Below are positions 40,322 through 49,176 of a stretch of 64,000 bases of DNA, piece by piece. A program made the translations under genes and the position numbers. Within the stretch, counting starts at the first letter, position 1, and each line of letters opens with the position of its first letter. The DNA lies in the NCBI GenBank assembly GCA_902790215.1, contig CADAQX010000015.1, forward strand, positions 1 through 64,000. Reading direction: 5' to 3'. This DNA is from an uncultured Bacteroidota bacterium (GTDB taxonomy: Bacteria > Bacteroidota > Bacteroidia > Bacteroidales > P3). Under the pieces are notes generated by a model, which was not told the origin of the DNA, ran no database searches, and worked only from the letters and a program-made list of their open reading frames with translations.

Positions 40322-41275
40322 ATGGGACTATTCAGCAAGAAAGAAAAAAAAGAGACCCTCGACCAAGGGCTCAACAAAACTAAGGAGAGCTTCTTCTCCA
40401 AACTGTCCAGATCCATTCTGGGCAAATCCACCGTCGACGACAGTGTGCTGGACAATCTGGAAGAGACGCTCATCTCCTCCGACGTAGGTGTCGAGACCAC
40501 CCTCAAAATCATCGACAAGCTGCAGGAGCGCATCAAACGCGACAAATACATCAGCACCTCCGAGCTCAACTCCATCCTCCGGGCAGAGATTGCCACCCTC
40601 CTGCGCAAGCACGACGGCCTGTTTCCCGAGGACTTCGACGCTCCCCTCGCCCACAAACCCTACGTCATCCTTGTAGTAGGCGTAAACGGCGTAGGCAAAA
40701 CCACTACCATTGCCAAACTGGCCTACCAGTACAAACAAGCCGGCAAAACCGTCATGCTCGGAGCCGCCGACACCTTCCGCGCCGCCGCCGTGGAGCAGCT
40801 GCAGCTATGGGCCGACCGCGTGGGCGTGCCCATCGTGCAGCAAGGCATGAATGCCGACCCCGCCTCCGTGGCCTACGACACCCTCCAGTCAGCACTCTCA
40901 AAGGGCATCGACGTGGTGCTTATCGACACCGCCGGACGCCTCCACAACAAAGTAGGGCTCATGAACGAACTGGGCAAGATAAAGAAAGTCATGCAGAAAC
41001 TCATGCCCGACGCACCCCACGAGATACTCCTCGTGCTTGATGCCAGCACCGGGCAGAACGCCATCGAACAGGCCAAGCAGTTCACCGCCGCCACCGATGT
41101 CAACGCCCTTGCCCTCACCAAGCTGGACGGCACTGCCAAAGGCGGTGTCATCATCGGCATCAGCGACCAGTTCCAAATCCCCGTCCGCTACATCGGCCTG
41201 GGCGAGAAAATGACCGACCTACAGGTGTTCAATGCCGACGAGTTTGTCGACAGCCTGTTCGACCAAAAGAAGTAA
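40322..41275 (+). CDS. ftsY: Signal recognition particle receptor FtsY
   Basis: A 317-residue SRP GTPase without the long acidic A domain. The N domain is about 1-100. The G domain has VGVNGVGKTTTIAKLAY, DTFRAAAVEQL, DTAGRLHNK, TKLDGTAKGG and the closing GLGEKMTDLQVFNADEFVD. It docks ribosome-SRP complexes at the membrane. Confidence 0.96.
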   Translation: MGLFSKKEKKETLDQGLNKTKESFFSKLSRSILGKSTVDDSVLDNLEETLISSDVGVETTLKIIDKLQERIKRDKYISTSELNSILRAEIATLLRKHDGLFPEDFDAPLAHKPYVILVVGVNGVGKTTTIAKLAYQYKQAGKTVMLGAADTFRAAAVEQLQLWADRVGVPIVQQGMNADPASVAYDTLQSALSKGIDVVLIDTAGRLHNKVGLMNELGKIKKVMQKLMPDAPHEILLVLDASTGQNAIEQAKQFTAATDVNALALTKLDGTAKGGVIIGISDQFQIPVRYIGLGEKMTDLQVFNADEFVDSLFDQKK

Positions 41276-41295
41276 CGCATCTACTATTGATTGTC

Positions 41296-41376
41296 CGAAT
41301 GCTTAAATGTGTAAATGCATGAGTAAATAAAAACTCAAACAATCAAGCAATCAGACAATCAAGCAATTCAATTCCC
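41296..41376 (+). repeat. Simple repeats (TAAATG, CAATCAAG) ahead of rimO
   Basis: AATGTGTAAATGCATGAGTAAA gives way to units of AATCAAGCAATCAGA. The block runs up to the TTG start of rimO and has left no clear ribosome binding site. Confidence 0.6.
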
Positions 41377-41382
41377 ACTGCC

Positions 41383-42711
41383 TTGAAAGCCAACATCATC
41401 ACCCTCGGCTGCAGCAAAAACACTGTAGACTCCGAAAACATAGCGGGACACCTGACCCAAGCGGGCATACAAGTCCATTTCGACCGCACCCAAAACGACT
41501 GCGAGGTGGCCATCATCAACACCTGCGGCTTCATCGGCGATGCCAAAGAAGAGTCTATCGATTGCATACTGCAGCAAGCCAGACAAAAGGCCAACTACAA
41601 CCGCCGGCACCACTCCGACGGCAGGCACCGGCTGCTCATAGCATCCGGATGCCTGATTGAGCGCTACCGCGACGAGCTGACGAAGGAAATACCCGAAGTG
41701 GACGCCTGGTTCGGCGTACACGAATGGGGGCAACTGATCGACACGGTGCTGCAATTCAAATCCCAGGCAACCCGGCACAACGCCCAGCCTTTCACAGCGC
41801 AACGTATTCTCTCAACCCCCCGCCACTATGCCTACATCAAAATTGCCGAAGGCTGCAACCGCAGCTGCTCCTACTGTGCCATCCCCCTCATCCGGGGCAA
41901 ACACGTCTCACGGCCCGTCGAGGATATACTCCACGAAGCGCAGACCCTGGTAAACAACGGAATCAAGGAACTTATACTCATCGCCCAGGACACCACCTAC
42001 TACGGTCTCGACCTCTACGGTCGCCGCCGCCTCGGCGAACTCCTCGAACTGCTCGCCACCCAAAGCGGCGCCGAATGGATACGCCTGCACTACACCTACC
42101 CCACCTCCTTCCCCCTCGATGCCATCGAAGCAATGAAGCGGCACAGCAACATCTGCAACTACATCGACATCCCCCTGCAGCACATCAACAGCCGCATACT
42201 CTCCTCCATGCAGCGCGGCATCGACCGCGAAGGCACCCTGCAGCTCCTACAGCACTTCCGCACCGCCCTGCCCGACGTCAGCATCCGCACCACACTCATC
42301 GTAGGCTATCCCGGCGAGACCGAAGCCGAATTCGAAGAACTCAAGCAGTTCGTCAGCCAGGCCCGTTTCGACCGCATGGGCTGCTTCCCCTATTCACCCG
42401 AGGAGAACACCCCGGCAGAAACCCTTGGCGACCCCGTCCCGGAAGAGGAAAAACAGCGCCGTGTCGACGAACTCATGGCCATCCAGCAGCAGATATCATT
42501 GGAGAAAAACGAAGCCCGAGTAGGCCAAATCTACCGCGTGCTGATAGACCGCCGCGAAGGCGATTACTACATCGCCCGCACCGAGTACGACAGTCCCGAC
42601 ATCGACGACGAAGTCCTCATCCCCGCCACACACCGCTTGGCCACCGGCACCTTCCACCGCGTCCGCATCACCCAAGCCCTCGAACACGACCTCATGGCCG
42701 AGCTGGTCTAA
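41383..42711 (+). CDS. rimO: Ribosomal protein S12 methylthiotransferase RimO
   Basis: A 442-residue radical SAM enzyme that adds a methylthio group to an Asp of S12. The N-terminal UPF0004 cluster cysteines are in TLGCSKNTVDSE, NTCGFIGDA and SGCLIER. The radical SAM motif is EGCNRSCSYCAIP, and a TRAM domain ends the protein. The start appears to be TTG at 41383; no ATG lies between it and the upstream TGA at 41320-41322, and repeat DNA fills the gap. Family members start with almost the same residues (NIITLGCSKN), so little is missing. Confidence 0.93.
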   Translation: MKANIITLGCSKNTVDSENIAGHLTQAGIQVHFDRTQNDCEVAIINTCGFIGDAKEESIDCILQQARQKANYNRRHHSDGRHRLLIASGCLIERYRDELTKEIPEVDAWFGVHEWGQLIDTVLQFKSQATRHNAQPFTAQRILSTPRHYAYIKIAEGCNRSCSYCAIPLIRGKHVSRPVEDILHEAQTLVNNGIKELILIAQDTTYYGLDLYGRRRLGELLELLATQSGAEWIRLHYTYPTSFPLDAIEAMKRHSNICNYIDIPLQHINSRILSSMQRGIDREGTLQLLQHFRTALPDVSIRTTLIVGYPGETEAEFEELKQFVSQARFDRMGCFPYSPEENTPAETLGDPVPEEEKQRRVDELMAIQQQISLEKNEARVGQIYRVLIDRREGDYYIARTEYDSPDIDDEVLIPATHRLATGTFHRVRITQALEHDLMAELV

Positions 42712-42739
42712 TCAGACATAATTGTAGCACCGTCGTAGC

Positions 42740-42820
42740 GTCGTCATTTATTCGATCGTTATTCGATCGTTTTCCCATCGTTTTCCCTTTCCAGAAGGGA
42801 AAACGATGGGAAACGGATAT
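42740..42820 (+). repeat. Dispersed hairpin repeat R2, copy 3
   Basis: Starts GTCGTCATTTATTCGATCG. The central hairpin is the best preserved of the four: CCCATCGTTTTCCCTT pairs with AAGGGAAAACGATGGG. It follows rimO by about 30 bases and could act as a terminator. Confidence 0.8.
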
Positions 42821-42861
42821 GATACAAAGTGCATAAACAACGGCACAACAACAACTTAACA

Positions 42862-42905
42862 CCAGAGTTAAGAATTGAAAGTTGAAAATTGAGAATTGAG
42901 AATTC
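42862..42905 (+). repeat. AATTGAGA simple repeat
   Basis: AGTTAAGAATTGAAAGTTG is followed by AAAATTGAGAATTGAGAATT. It is the same phrase that is in frame in the genes at 2-316 and 9343-11310. Confidence 0.75.
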
Positions 42906-43073
42906 ATTAGTCCATAATCATGGGAAAACCTGAGAACAAACAACCTGTAAAGTCGGTTTAACATCACTTATTGGTAATTTTACGAAAGTTGTGACAGGGT
43001 TAAGGTAACTAAACGAACCTGTCAAAAACAAAATGTGTACTTTTGCAGCGGTTTTCAGTAGATACCGAAAGAT

Positions 43074-43143
43074 ACATAAACCCAATTCGGTCATTAGTAT
43101 TATTTGTTTAGATGTCGGCCTAATGCCCGATTTGGGTTTATGT
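43074..43143 (+). repeat. Short palindromic element, copy C (ends only)
   Basis: ACATAAACCCAATTCGG at the left and CCGATTTGGGTTTATGT at the right are the terminal repeats of elements A and B, with only about 25 bases between. The inner repeats and centre are gone. It looks like an internal deletion product or a solo hairpin form. Confidence 0.75.
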
Positions 43144-43160
43144 CTGGTCATGGCAATAAA

Positions 43161-43194
43161 GAAGCCCTTGACATACTGACAAGGGCTTCCTTTT
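43161..43194. terminator. Bidirectional terminator between rimO and the convergent lipoprotein gene
   Basis: GAAGCCCTTG and CAAGGGCTTC pair perfectly around nine bases. CTTTT follows on the plus strand and TTTATT on the minus strand. Confidence 0.75.
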
Positions 43195-43292
43195 GATAAG
43201 TTGCAGTCAAATCACATGGTTTGTAGATAACATGTCTTCCGACCGCTCATGATTGCACACCAGCATTACTGGTGCAAGGTTACTCATCCTGC

Positions 43293-44630
43293 TTATTTGG
43301 CATTGTCGTCATAGTACAGACGCATGTCATTACGATAGCCTAAAGAATAGCCACTTCCAATTGTAGTAGGGGTAGCAGGGTCAAAAGCATATGAATCTCT
43401 ATAGTTCGAACGAGCAAGTCCGTATGCGGTATGAACACGGAAGTTACAGCCGCTAGAATAGGTAAACGTATGGTCATTCACTGTAATCACAATATTGCTT
43501 GTGCCGTCATACGTGAAGGGAGTACTAAATTCGATATGACTCCAGCCAGTATGGAACGTCATTCTTCCAGAAAAGACCTGTTGGAAAGCAGTGTTGTCAT
43601 AGGGTACAAAATCATAGTTCAGAGTAGTGTTTGTAGTGTTTGCCATGTATACATCAACATTCCTGGACACCGTACCATTGCTCATGTAATAGAAATCAAT
43701 GCCGGTTATAACTGCTTCACCCGACATCTCACTATTCAGAATCAACTGCTGGGAATAGCTGAAGTTATAGGAGCAATAAGTGGGAAGCATCGTATAGTTA
43801 GTTATGCCATTGCCTGATATCCCTCTTACGAATACCATGTCGTCATCACCGAAAGTCACTGTAGTGATTGTGTTGCGTTGGACAGTGACCTGAGAGGTGG
43901 ACTTTACAGTTTTCTCGCAGAATCTACCGTCGTCAGAGTTCAGCGTGATGTTCCTCACCGAAGTGAAGGTGGCGGGGAGGGTGATGTAGAATACCTTGCC
44001 ATTGGTAATGGACTGAGGTGTGGCGCAGGAGAGGGTAACAGCGTTCAGACCGTTGCCAACATAGCGCAAGCTGGGTGTTCCGCCGGTAAAGTCCACTGAG
44101 AAATCACCGCAAATCTCAGCATCGGCAGTGATGGTGATAGTTGAGATGTTGATGTTGGCCTTGGTAAGGTCAAGCTTCAGCACGCCGCAGAGGTTCTTGA
44201 AGGCAAGCTGGTTGTCGTTGCTCTCAGCATACATGGGAAACTCGTTGATAGAGCCCTCAACGTAGGTCTGTGTAGTGGGAAGGGTGATGTTCACGCCGTC
44301 GGTGGTCAGTGTGGAGGGATAGAAGGCGCGGAAGGGACCGTCGCCCGTCGAGCCGCTCACATTGTCAAATACGGCAACTGTGGCAGGGGTCTGCGGGGTG
44401 GCACTGTAGATGCCTGCACCTGCGGTGCCGTAGATGGCAATCTGGTCACCAGCCACCCAGTTGAGGTTAAAGCCGTCGAGGGCTGTCTTGCCGTTAAGCG
44501 AGGTGCAGTCCTCTACCGTGGCACGGAACTGCGTGCCGTTGCCCAAGGTATTCTCCTTCTTGCAGGAGGTCAAGCTTACAAGTCCGACTAAAAGAGCCAG
44601 GGACATTAAAGAAACTAAGTTTTTCTTCAT
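43293..44630 (-). CDS. Fimbrillin-like lipoprotein, paralogue of the BspA-like protein's N-terminus
   Basis: A 445-residue lipoprotein (lipobox VSLTSC, then KKEN). Residues about 28-270 align with the N-terminal half of the protein at 882-2894: a VEDC/MESC start, KTALDGFNLNWVAGDQIAIY, TPQTPATVAVFD, FRAFYPS and LCGVLKLDLTK. The C-terminal part (about 285-445) is different: a beta domain with YNFSYSQQLILNSEM, often seen in Bacteroidales surface proteins. There are no LRR repeats. It lies 20 bases after the 55-residue small ORF, copying the layout at 882-3079. Confidence 0.78.
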   Translation of the reverse strand: MKKNLVSLMSLALLVGLVSLTSCKKENTLGNGTQFRATVEDCTSLNGKTALDGFNLNWVAGDQIAIYGTAGAGIYSATPQTPATVAVFDNVSGSTGDGPFRAFYPSTLTTDGVNITLPTTQTYVEGSINEFPMYAESNDNQLAFKNLCGVLKLDLTKANINISTITITADAEICGDFSVDFTGGTPSLRYVGNGLNAVTLSCATPQSITNGKVFYITLPATFTSVRNITLNSDDGRFCEKTVKSTSQVTVQRNTITTVTFGDDDMVFVRGISGNGITNYTMLPTYCSYNFSYSQQLILNSEMSGEAVITGIDFYYMSNGTVSRNVDVYMANTTNTTLNYDFVPYDNTAFQQVFSGRMTFHTGWSHIEFSTPFTYDGTSNIVITVNDHTFTYSSGCNFRVHTAYGLARSNYRDSYAFDPATPTTIGSGYSLGYRNDMRLYYDDNAK

Positions 44631-44650
44631 TTTCTTCTCCTTTCTTTTTA

Positions 44651-44818
44651 TTAGTCGAAATCGCTAGCCGAGTGGTTACGGCCAGAGCCTAGTGTCTCGT
44701 TAGCACCAGTGGTTTGCGGGTCAGGAGCAATACCACTCGTTTGGAAGCCCTTTTCGACGCGGGCCTCAATCTGTTCTACCATAGGAGCATCGTACTCCTT
44801 CTTGTTTTTTTCTTTCAT
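44651..44818 (-). CDS. Small conserved ORF heading the second fimbrillin-like unit
   Basis: A 55-residue peptide (ATG at 44818, TAA at 44651-44653) starting MKEKNKKEYDAPMVEQIEAR and continuing VEKGFQTSGI. Of the first 29 residues about two thirds match the 52-residue peptide at 2921-3079. The tails are both polar, rich in Asn, Ser and Gly, but not alike. No signal peptide. It is translated just before a fimbrillin-like lipoprotein in both places, which supports a shared task in making, regulating or exporting that partner. Confidence 0.72.
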   Translation of the reverse strand: MKEKNKKEYDAPMVEQIEARVEKGFQTSGIAPDPQTTGANETLGSGRNHSASDFD

Positions 44819-45164
44819 TTCTCGATATTAGAGTTTTCGTCGATGGCGGATACCTGCGCCTACATAAGTTTATAACCCAGGGAACATATAAAAAAGCGCG
44901 GGTATCAAACTCATCGCTTATCCCGCATGTAAGGCTCTGGTACGCCCATCTTCCGAGGATAAGCAATGCTGAGCCCACGCTGACGAATATACATTAGAAC
45001 AATGTATAACGCACACATGGACGTTAGCAATTGCTTTACCGTGCGGAAGATTGCGAATTTACCAGATTCTACATGCCGCAGATAAAACGTTTCGCTCAAC
45101 GTCTTTCTTATTATGTCCTGTCCCCCACCCGCTTACCCATCAAGGGCTCGGATGGTTGACAATG
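44819..45164 (-). ncRNA. Long leader with hairpins ahead of the second small ORF
   Basis: From the -7 box at 45165-45172 to the ATG at 44818 there are about 340 untranslated bases. Within them TATACATT and AATGTATA (44988-45008) form a perfect hairpin, and GCGGG/CCCGC arms face each other at about 44896-44926. A 62-codon frame (44911-45099, non-ATG start) is present but resembles nothing I know. The leader may be a regulatory RNA or attenuator; this is inference from its length and pairing. Confidence 0.4.
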
Positions 45165-45172
45165 CAAATATA
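45165..45172 (-). promoter_or_regulatory. -7 box for the second small ORF/lipoprotein unit
   Basis: The minus strand reads TATATTTG followed by C. Confidence 0.5.
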
Positions 45173-45240
45173 CAACTTTTTCTTCATATTAACATTTTTT
45201 TTTGAATATTAATGCCAGAGATACTGCACAGCCGTATAAA

Positions 45241-45278
45241 AAAGAAGTGCGCCCATCCTTGCGGAGGGACGCACTTTT
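45241..45278 (-). terminator. Terminator of the yceD-rpmF unit
   Basis: On the minus strand AAGTGCGTCCCTCC and GGATGGGCGCACTT pair round a GCAA loop and are followed by CTTTTTT. Confidence 0.85.
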
Positions 45279-45305
45279 GGTGTTAGCCTTTAAGGGCGCT
45301 TTGTC

Positions 45306-45485
45306 TTACGACTCGACGTTCTTTTCGATGGCTAATCTGCCTCTGTAGTACCCGCACTCAGGGCATACATGGTGATACATTACTGGAGCGCCGCAATTGC
45401 TGCACGTGGTGAGCTGGGCTTTCTCCAAACTGTCGTGTGTTCTGCGCTTCGCTGTGCGAGTCTGCGAGAATCTGTGTTTTGGATA
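45306..45485 (-). pseudogene. rpmF: Ribosomal protein L32 gene without a start codon
   Basis: The minus-strand frame ending at TAA 45306-45308 reads YPKHRFSQTRTAKRRTHD and then the zinc motifs CSNCGAP and CPECGYYRGRLAIEK, clearly L32. Fifty-nine codons are present. The expected leading Met-Ala and the start codon are missing: upstream, the frame runs through AAC TGT TAT with no ATG, GTG or TTG until a stop. The upstream yceD frame runs on through it, one base out of phase. A deletion of the yceD stop plus the rpmF start (as in TAA...ATGGC) would explain both. It is either an assembly error or a true mutation; L32 made by frameshift is less likely. Confidence 0.75.
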
Positions 45486-46008
45486 ACAGTTCTTTGAGTG
45501 CCGACCAGCGGGGGTCTATCTCACTGCCGTTCCCTTCGGACTCCGGCTCCTCGTCGTTCTCCTCCGTGATGTATTTAAGCATCTCTGCATCGCACTCACC
45601 CTCGGGATGGACTTTATGCATTGGCATGCTCACCGCCACATATTCATACATCCATTGGGCCAAATCAATCTGGTACGCTTTCTCGGGAAGAATCACCACG
45701 TCCTCGCTGTCGCTGGTCTCGGTATCGCTGAATTTCACACACAGGGTTTCCTTTCCTTCTACCGGTATGTCCAACTCGCCCAGACAACGGTCGCATATTG
45801 ATTTCACAACTCCTTCAAATGAAAAAGTGAACATCAACATACGCTCTTTCCGCTCTAAAATTACCTCAAAATTGATGTTTCCTTCGCGTAATTCTTCATT
45901 TTCGAACTCCTCGAAGAAAGCATTATCCAGCGTATAATCATACTCGTACCTACCTGGTTTCAAGCCACTAAACTGGATAATAGTATCAACTTTCGGCTTC
46001 ATTTTCAC
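45358..46008 (-). CDS. YceD/DUF177 protein, reading on into rpmF
   Basis: A 216-residue frame. Residues about 1-170 are the DUF177 (YceD) protein that precedes rpmF in most bacteria: ICDRCLGELDIPVEG holds the conserved CxxC, and DPRWSALKEL is the usual C-terminal end. After this the frame runs on for about 45 codons over the L32 gene in the wrong phase, so the true stop is missing. In plants the relative acts in 23S rRNA processing; the bacterial role is less clear. ATG at 46002 is also possible. Confidence 0.8.
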   Translation of the reverse strand: MKMKPKVDTIIQFSGLKPGRYEYDYTLDNAFFEEFENEELREGNINFEVILERKERMLMFTFSFEGVVKSICDRCLGELDIPVEGKETLCVKFSDTETSDSEDVVILPEKAYQIDLAQWMYEYVAVSMPMHKVHPEGECDAEMLKYITEENDEEPESEGNGSEIDPRWSALKELLSKTQILADSHSEAQNTRQFGESPAHHVQQLRRSSNVSPCMP

Positions 46009-46024
46009 GTTCCAATTGAGTTTG

Positions 46025-46032
46025 CAAAGATA
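46025..46032 (-). promoter_or_regulatory. -7 box of yceD
   Basis: The minus strand reads TATCTTTG followed by C, only 16 bases before the start codon, so the leader is very short. Confidence 0.55.
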
Positions 46033-46144
46033 CTACTTTTTTTTGACATGGCATAATTATTTCTTTTTTTTGAAGAAAAACATGCATTTCCTCCCCCTCA
46101 CACACACACCGTGACAGCGACTGTACACCATCTTAAACCACATA

Positions 46145-46170
46145 AAAAAAGGGCTGCGATGGCAGCCCTT
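46145..46170 (-). terminator. Terminator of the methylmalonyl-CoA mutase gene
   Basis: On the minus strand GGGCTGC and GCAGCCC pair around a four-base loop and are followed by TTTTTT. Confidence 0.85.
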
Positions 46171-46197
46171 CATCTATTTGCCTTTAATCAACGAGTG

Positions 46198-48357
46198 TTA
46201 TTTCCTGGCGGCGAGGAGCAGCTCCATCATCTTGATGGCACTTACACTGACAGGGGTGCCGGGTCCGAAGACGGCGGCTACACCGGCATCGAAGAGATAC
46301 TGGTAGTCCTGCGGCGGGATAACACCACCGGCCACCACCATGATATCGTCGCGGCCCAGTTTCTTGAGTTCCTCGATTACCTGCGGCAGGAGTGTCTTGT
46401 GGCCTGCGGCCAAAGAACTGGCGCCAAGGATGTGGACATCGTTCTCCACAGCCTGCTTGGCAGCCTCGGCAGGGGTCTGGAACAGCGGACCCATGTCCAC
46501 GTCGAAGCCCATGTCGGCATAGCCCGTAGCTACCACCTTGGCTCCGCGGTCGTGACCGTCCTGTCCCATCTTGGCCACCATGATACGGGGACGGCGGCCC
46601 TCCAGTTTGGCAAATTCGTCGGTGAGAGCCTGAGCTTTCTTGAAGCTGTCGCTCTCTTTGGTCTGACTGCTGTACACGTTGCTGATAAGATTAATCTTTG
46701 CTTTATAACGTCCGTAGACTTTCTCTAAGGCATAGCTGATTTCGCCCAAAGAGGCACGCTTGCGGGCTGCGTCGATGGAGAGCTCAAGCAGATTGCCCTC
46801 GCCAGTCTCGGCGCAGTGTGTGAGGGCATCCAGGGCAGCCTCGACGGCAGCGCTGTCGCGCTCGGCACGCAGCTTCTGCAGGCGCTCAATCTGAGCCTTA
46901 CGCACGGCGGTGTTGTCAATCTCAAGGGTCTCAATGGGGTCTTCGTGGTCAAGGCGGTATTTGTTGATACCGACGATGGTGTCCACATTGCTGTCGATAC
47001 GGCTCTGCTTGCGGGCGCTGGCCTCCTCGATACGCATCTTGGGCACACCGCTTTCGATAGCTTTGGCCATACCGCCCAGCTTCTCCACTTCCTGGATGTG
47101 AGCCCAGGCGCGGTGAGCCAGCTCGTGAGTCAGGCTCTCCACATAATAGCTGCCAGCCCATGGGTCGACCACGCGGCAGATATTGGTCTCTTCCTGAATA
47201 TAGATCTGCGTATTACGGGCGATACGGGCACTGAAGTCCGTAGGCAGGGCGATGGCTTCGTCAAGGGCGTTGGTATGCAGGCTCTGTGTATGGCCAAGGG
47301 CGGCACCCATAGCCTCGATGCAGGTACGAGCCACGTTGTTGAAGGGATCTTGCTCGGTGAGGCTCCAGCCAGAGGTCTGGCAGTGGGTACGCAGGGCAAG
47401 GGATTTGGGATTCTTGGGGTTGAACTGATTGACGATCTTTGCCCACAGCATACGGGCAGCACGCATCTTGGCAATCTCCATGAAGTGGTTCATGCCCACG
47501 CCCCAGAAGAAGCTCAGACGGGGAGCAAAATCGTCCACACTCATGCCGGCATTGATACCAGCACGCAGATACTCCAGACCGTCGGCCAAGGTATAGGCCA
47601 ACTCAATATCGGCAGTGGCGCCAGCCTCCTGCATATGGTAGCCGGAGATGGAGATGCTGTTGAACTTGGGCATATGCTGCGAGGTGTACTCGAAGATGTC
47701 GGCAATAATCTTCATCGAGGGCAGCGGGGGATAGATATAGGTGTTGCGCACCATAAACTCCTTCAGGATGTCATTCTGGATGGTGCCCTGCAGTTGCTCC
47801 TGCGGCACACCCTGCTCCTCGGCAGCGATGATGTAGAAAGCCAGAATGGGCAGAACGGCACCGTTCATGGTCATCGATACCGACATCTTGCCCAGATCAA
47901 TCTGGTCGAACAGAATCTTCATGTCGAGGATGCTGTCCACGGCCACACCGGCCTTACCCACGTCGCCGACTACACGCTCATGGTCGCTGTCGTAGCCACG
48001 GTGGGTTGCCAAGTCAAAGGCACAGCTCAAACCCTTCTGACCGGCCGCGATATTACGGCGGTAGAAAGCATTCGACTCCTCGGCAGTGGAGAAACCGGCA
48101 TACTGACGGATGGTCCACGGACGCATCACATACATGGTGCTGTAGGGGCCACGAAGGTAGGGAGCAATACCGGCAGCATAGTTCAGATGCTCCATTCCAG
48201 CGAGGTCTTCCTTGCCGTAAACGGGTTTCACATCAATCTGCTCGGGAGTCTTCCAACTCTTCTGAATATTGTTCTCTTTCTCCCATTGCACAAAGGATTC
48301 CTTGTTTTCACTTTGTGCACGGAAGTCTACTTTTGAAAAATCGGGTCTCATTATCAA
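46198..48357 (-). CDS. mutB: Methylmalonyl-CoA mutase, large (B12-binding) subunit
   Basis: A 719-residue cytoplasmic enzyme turning succinyl-CoA and (R)-methylmalonyl-CoA into one another in propionate metabolism. The TIM-barrel part has [20 protein letters not shown] and the active-site region around GYDSDH. The C-terminal cobalamin domain (about 590-719) has the DGHDRGAKV motif, then [12 protein letters not shown] and [12 protein letters not shown]. Length suits the large subunit. The small subunit gene, usually next to it in Bacteroidales, is not beside it here. No cobalamin riboswitch is seen upstream. ATG at 48351 is an alternative start. Confidence 0.93.
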   Translation of the reverse strand: MIMRPDFSKVDFRAQSENKESFVQWEKENNIQKSWKTPEQIDVKPVYGKEDLAGMEHLNYAAGIAPYLRGPYSTMYVMRPWTIRQYAGFSTAEESNAFYRRNIAAGQKGLSCAFDLATHRGYDSDHERVVGDVGKAGVAVDSILDMKILFDQIDLGKMSVSMTMNGAVLPILAFYIIAAEEQGVPQEQLQGTIQNDILKEFMVRNTYIYPPLPSMKIIADIFEYTSQHMPKFNSISISGYHMQEAGATADIELAYTLADGLEYLRAGINAGMSVDDFAPRLSFFWGVGMNHFMEIAKMRAARMLWAKIVNQFNPKNPKSLALRTHCQTSGWSLTEQDPFNNVARTCIEAMGAALGHTQSLHTNALDEAIALPTDFSARIARNTQIYIQEETNICRVVDPWAGSYYVESLTHELAHRAWAHIQEVEKLGGMAKAIESGVPKMRIEEASARKQSRIDSNVDTIVGINKYRLDHEDPIETLEIDNTAVRKAQIERLQKLRAERDSAAVEAALDALTHCAETGEGNLLELSIDAARKRASLGEISYALEKVYGRYKAKINLISNVYSSQTKESDSFKKAQALTDEFAKLEGRRPRIMVAKMGQDGHDRGAKVVATGYADMGFDVDMGPLFQTPAEAAKQAVENDVHILGASSLAAGHKTLLPQVIEELKKLGRDDIMVVAGGVIPPQDYQYLFDAGVAAVFGPGTPVSVSAIKMMELLLAARK

Positions 48358-48393
48358 TATATTATATTATCAATTACACATTAACAGCAAATG

Positions 48394-48401
48394 CAAATAT
48401 A
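48394..48401 (-). promoter_or_regulatory. -7 box of the mutase gene
   Basis: The minus strand reads TATATTTG followed by C, 36 bases before the start codon. Confidence 0.5.
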
Positions 48402-48457
48402 AGATTTTTTTTTGACATGGCAAGAAAAACATTGCCAATTAAGACCAAAAAGGCACC

Positions 48458-49156
48458 TCAATCCCTCCGGCTCAGCAGGGCGAGCAGGCGGATGAAGATG
48501 TTGATAATGTCGAGATAGATGTCGAGCGCGCAATCCACGGCATTGTCGACGGTCTTGGGATACATCTGCGACTTGGCCACGTCGTAGCCTATATAGGCCG
48601 AGAAAAGGATGACAAAAAGCCAGTCGAACAGCGTGCCGGTGTAGTGCAGCAGGAAAGTGGCCACCAACTCTGCCACTATGCCCACCAGCAAAGCGATTAG
48701 CAATGTGCGGCCTAACCCAAGGAACAGCTGCGGGCGCACCAGTCCCAAAAGAGTCATCGTGGCCGTGACAACACCCGTCAGCAGCAGTGCCTTGGTGACG
48801 ACACTCACGGGAAAACCGGGCAGGATAAAGCACAGCATCACTCCGATGGGCAGCACCAGTAGATTGTAGCCCAAGAAACTAATCCAAGGGTTCTGCGACT
48901 TGGCGCTGAGAAACACACCGGCAAGCGCCAGCACAAAATAGCCGATAAACAGCCATACCGGGCCCACGCCGGAGAAGAGGCGCATCACTGGCACAGCCAA
49001 GTACTCGACCATGGCGGCATTGACCAAGAATCCCCACATCAGTGTGAGGAGCATCACTGCATTGTATTTGCGGGCACTGATTTGGTCGCCCGTCGCCGCA
49101 TTGAGGCGTTCCTCCTTGCGGCTATCGAAAATAGAAAGTGTTCCACTCTGTTCCAT
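48458..49156 (-). CDS. Bax inhibitor-1/YccA family membrane protein
   Basis: A 232-residue protein with seven hydrophobic segments from about residue 28 on, in the UPF0005 order. The family motif near the last segments is FVILFSAYIGYDVAKSQ, followed by ALDIYLDIINIFIRLL with the conserved acidic residues. Members are proton-sensitive calcium leak channels or protease modulators. It lies downstream of the TPR gene on the same strand, 20 bases away. Confidence 0.93.
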   Translation of the reverse strand: MEQSGTLSIFDSRKEERLNAATGDQISARKYNAVMLLTLMWGFLVNAAMVEYLAVPVMRLFSGVGPVWLFIGYFVLALAGVFLSAKSQNPWISFLGYNLLVLPIGVMLCFILPGFPVSVVTKALLLTGVVTATMTLLGLVRPQLFLGLGRTLLIALLVGIVAELVATFLLHYTGTLFDWLFVILFSAYIGYDVAKSQMYPKTVDNAVDCALDIYLDIINIFIRLLALLSRRD

Positions 49157-49176
49157 ATCATTATTTTTTTCTGTTA

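Noticed and set aside
43038..43045. Orphan plus-strand promoter (TACTTTTG) before element C
   Set aside because: No TTTG at the right distance upstream and nothing downstream but the repeat and a terminator.
44911..45099. 62-codon minus-strand frame in the leader of the second cassette
   Set aside because: Non-ATG start and no recognisable motif; coding potential is unclear, so it was described within the leader rather than called a gene.
48358..48457. Cobalamin riboswitch for the B12-dependent mutase
   Set aside because: The leader is only about 30 bases long and lacks any B12-box-like stretch.
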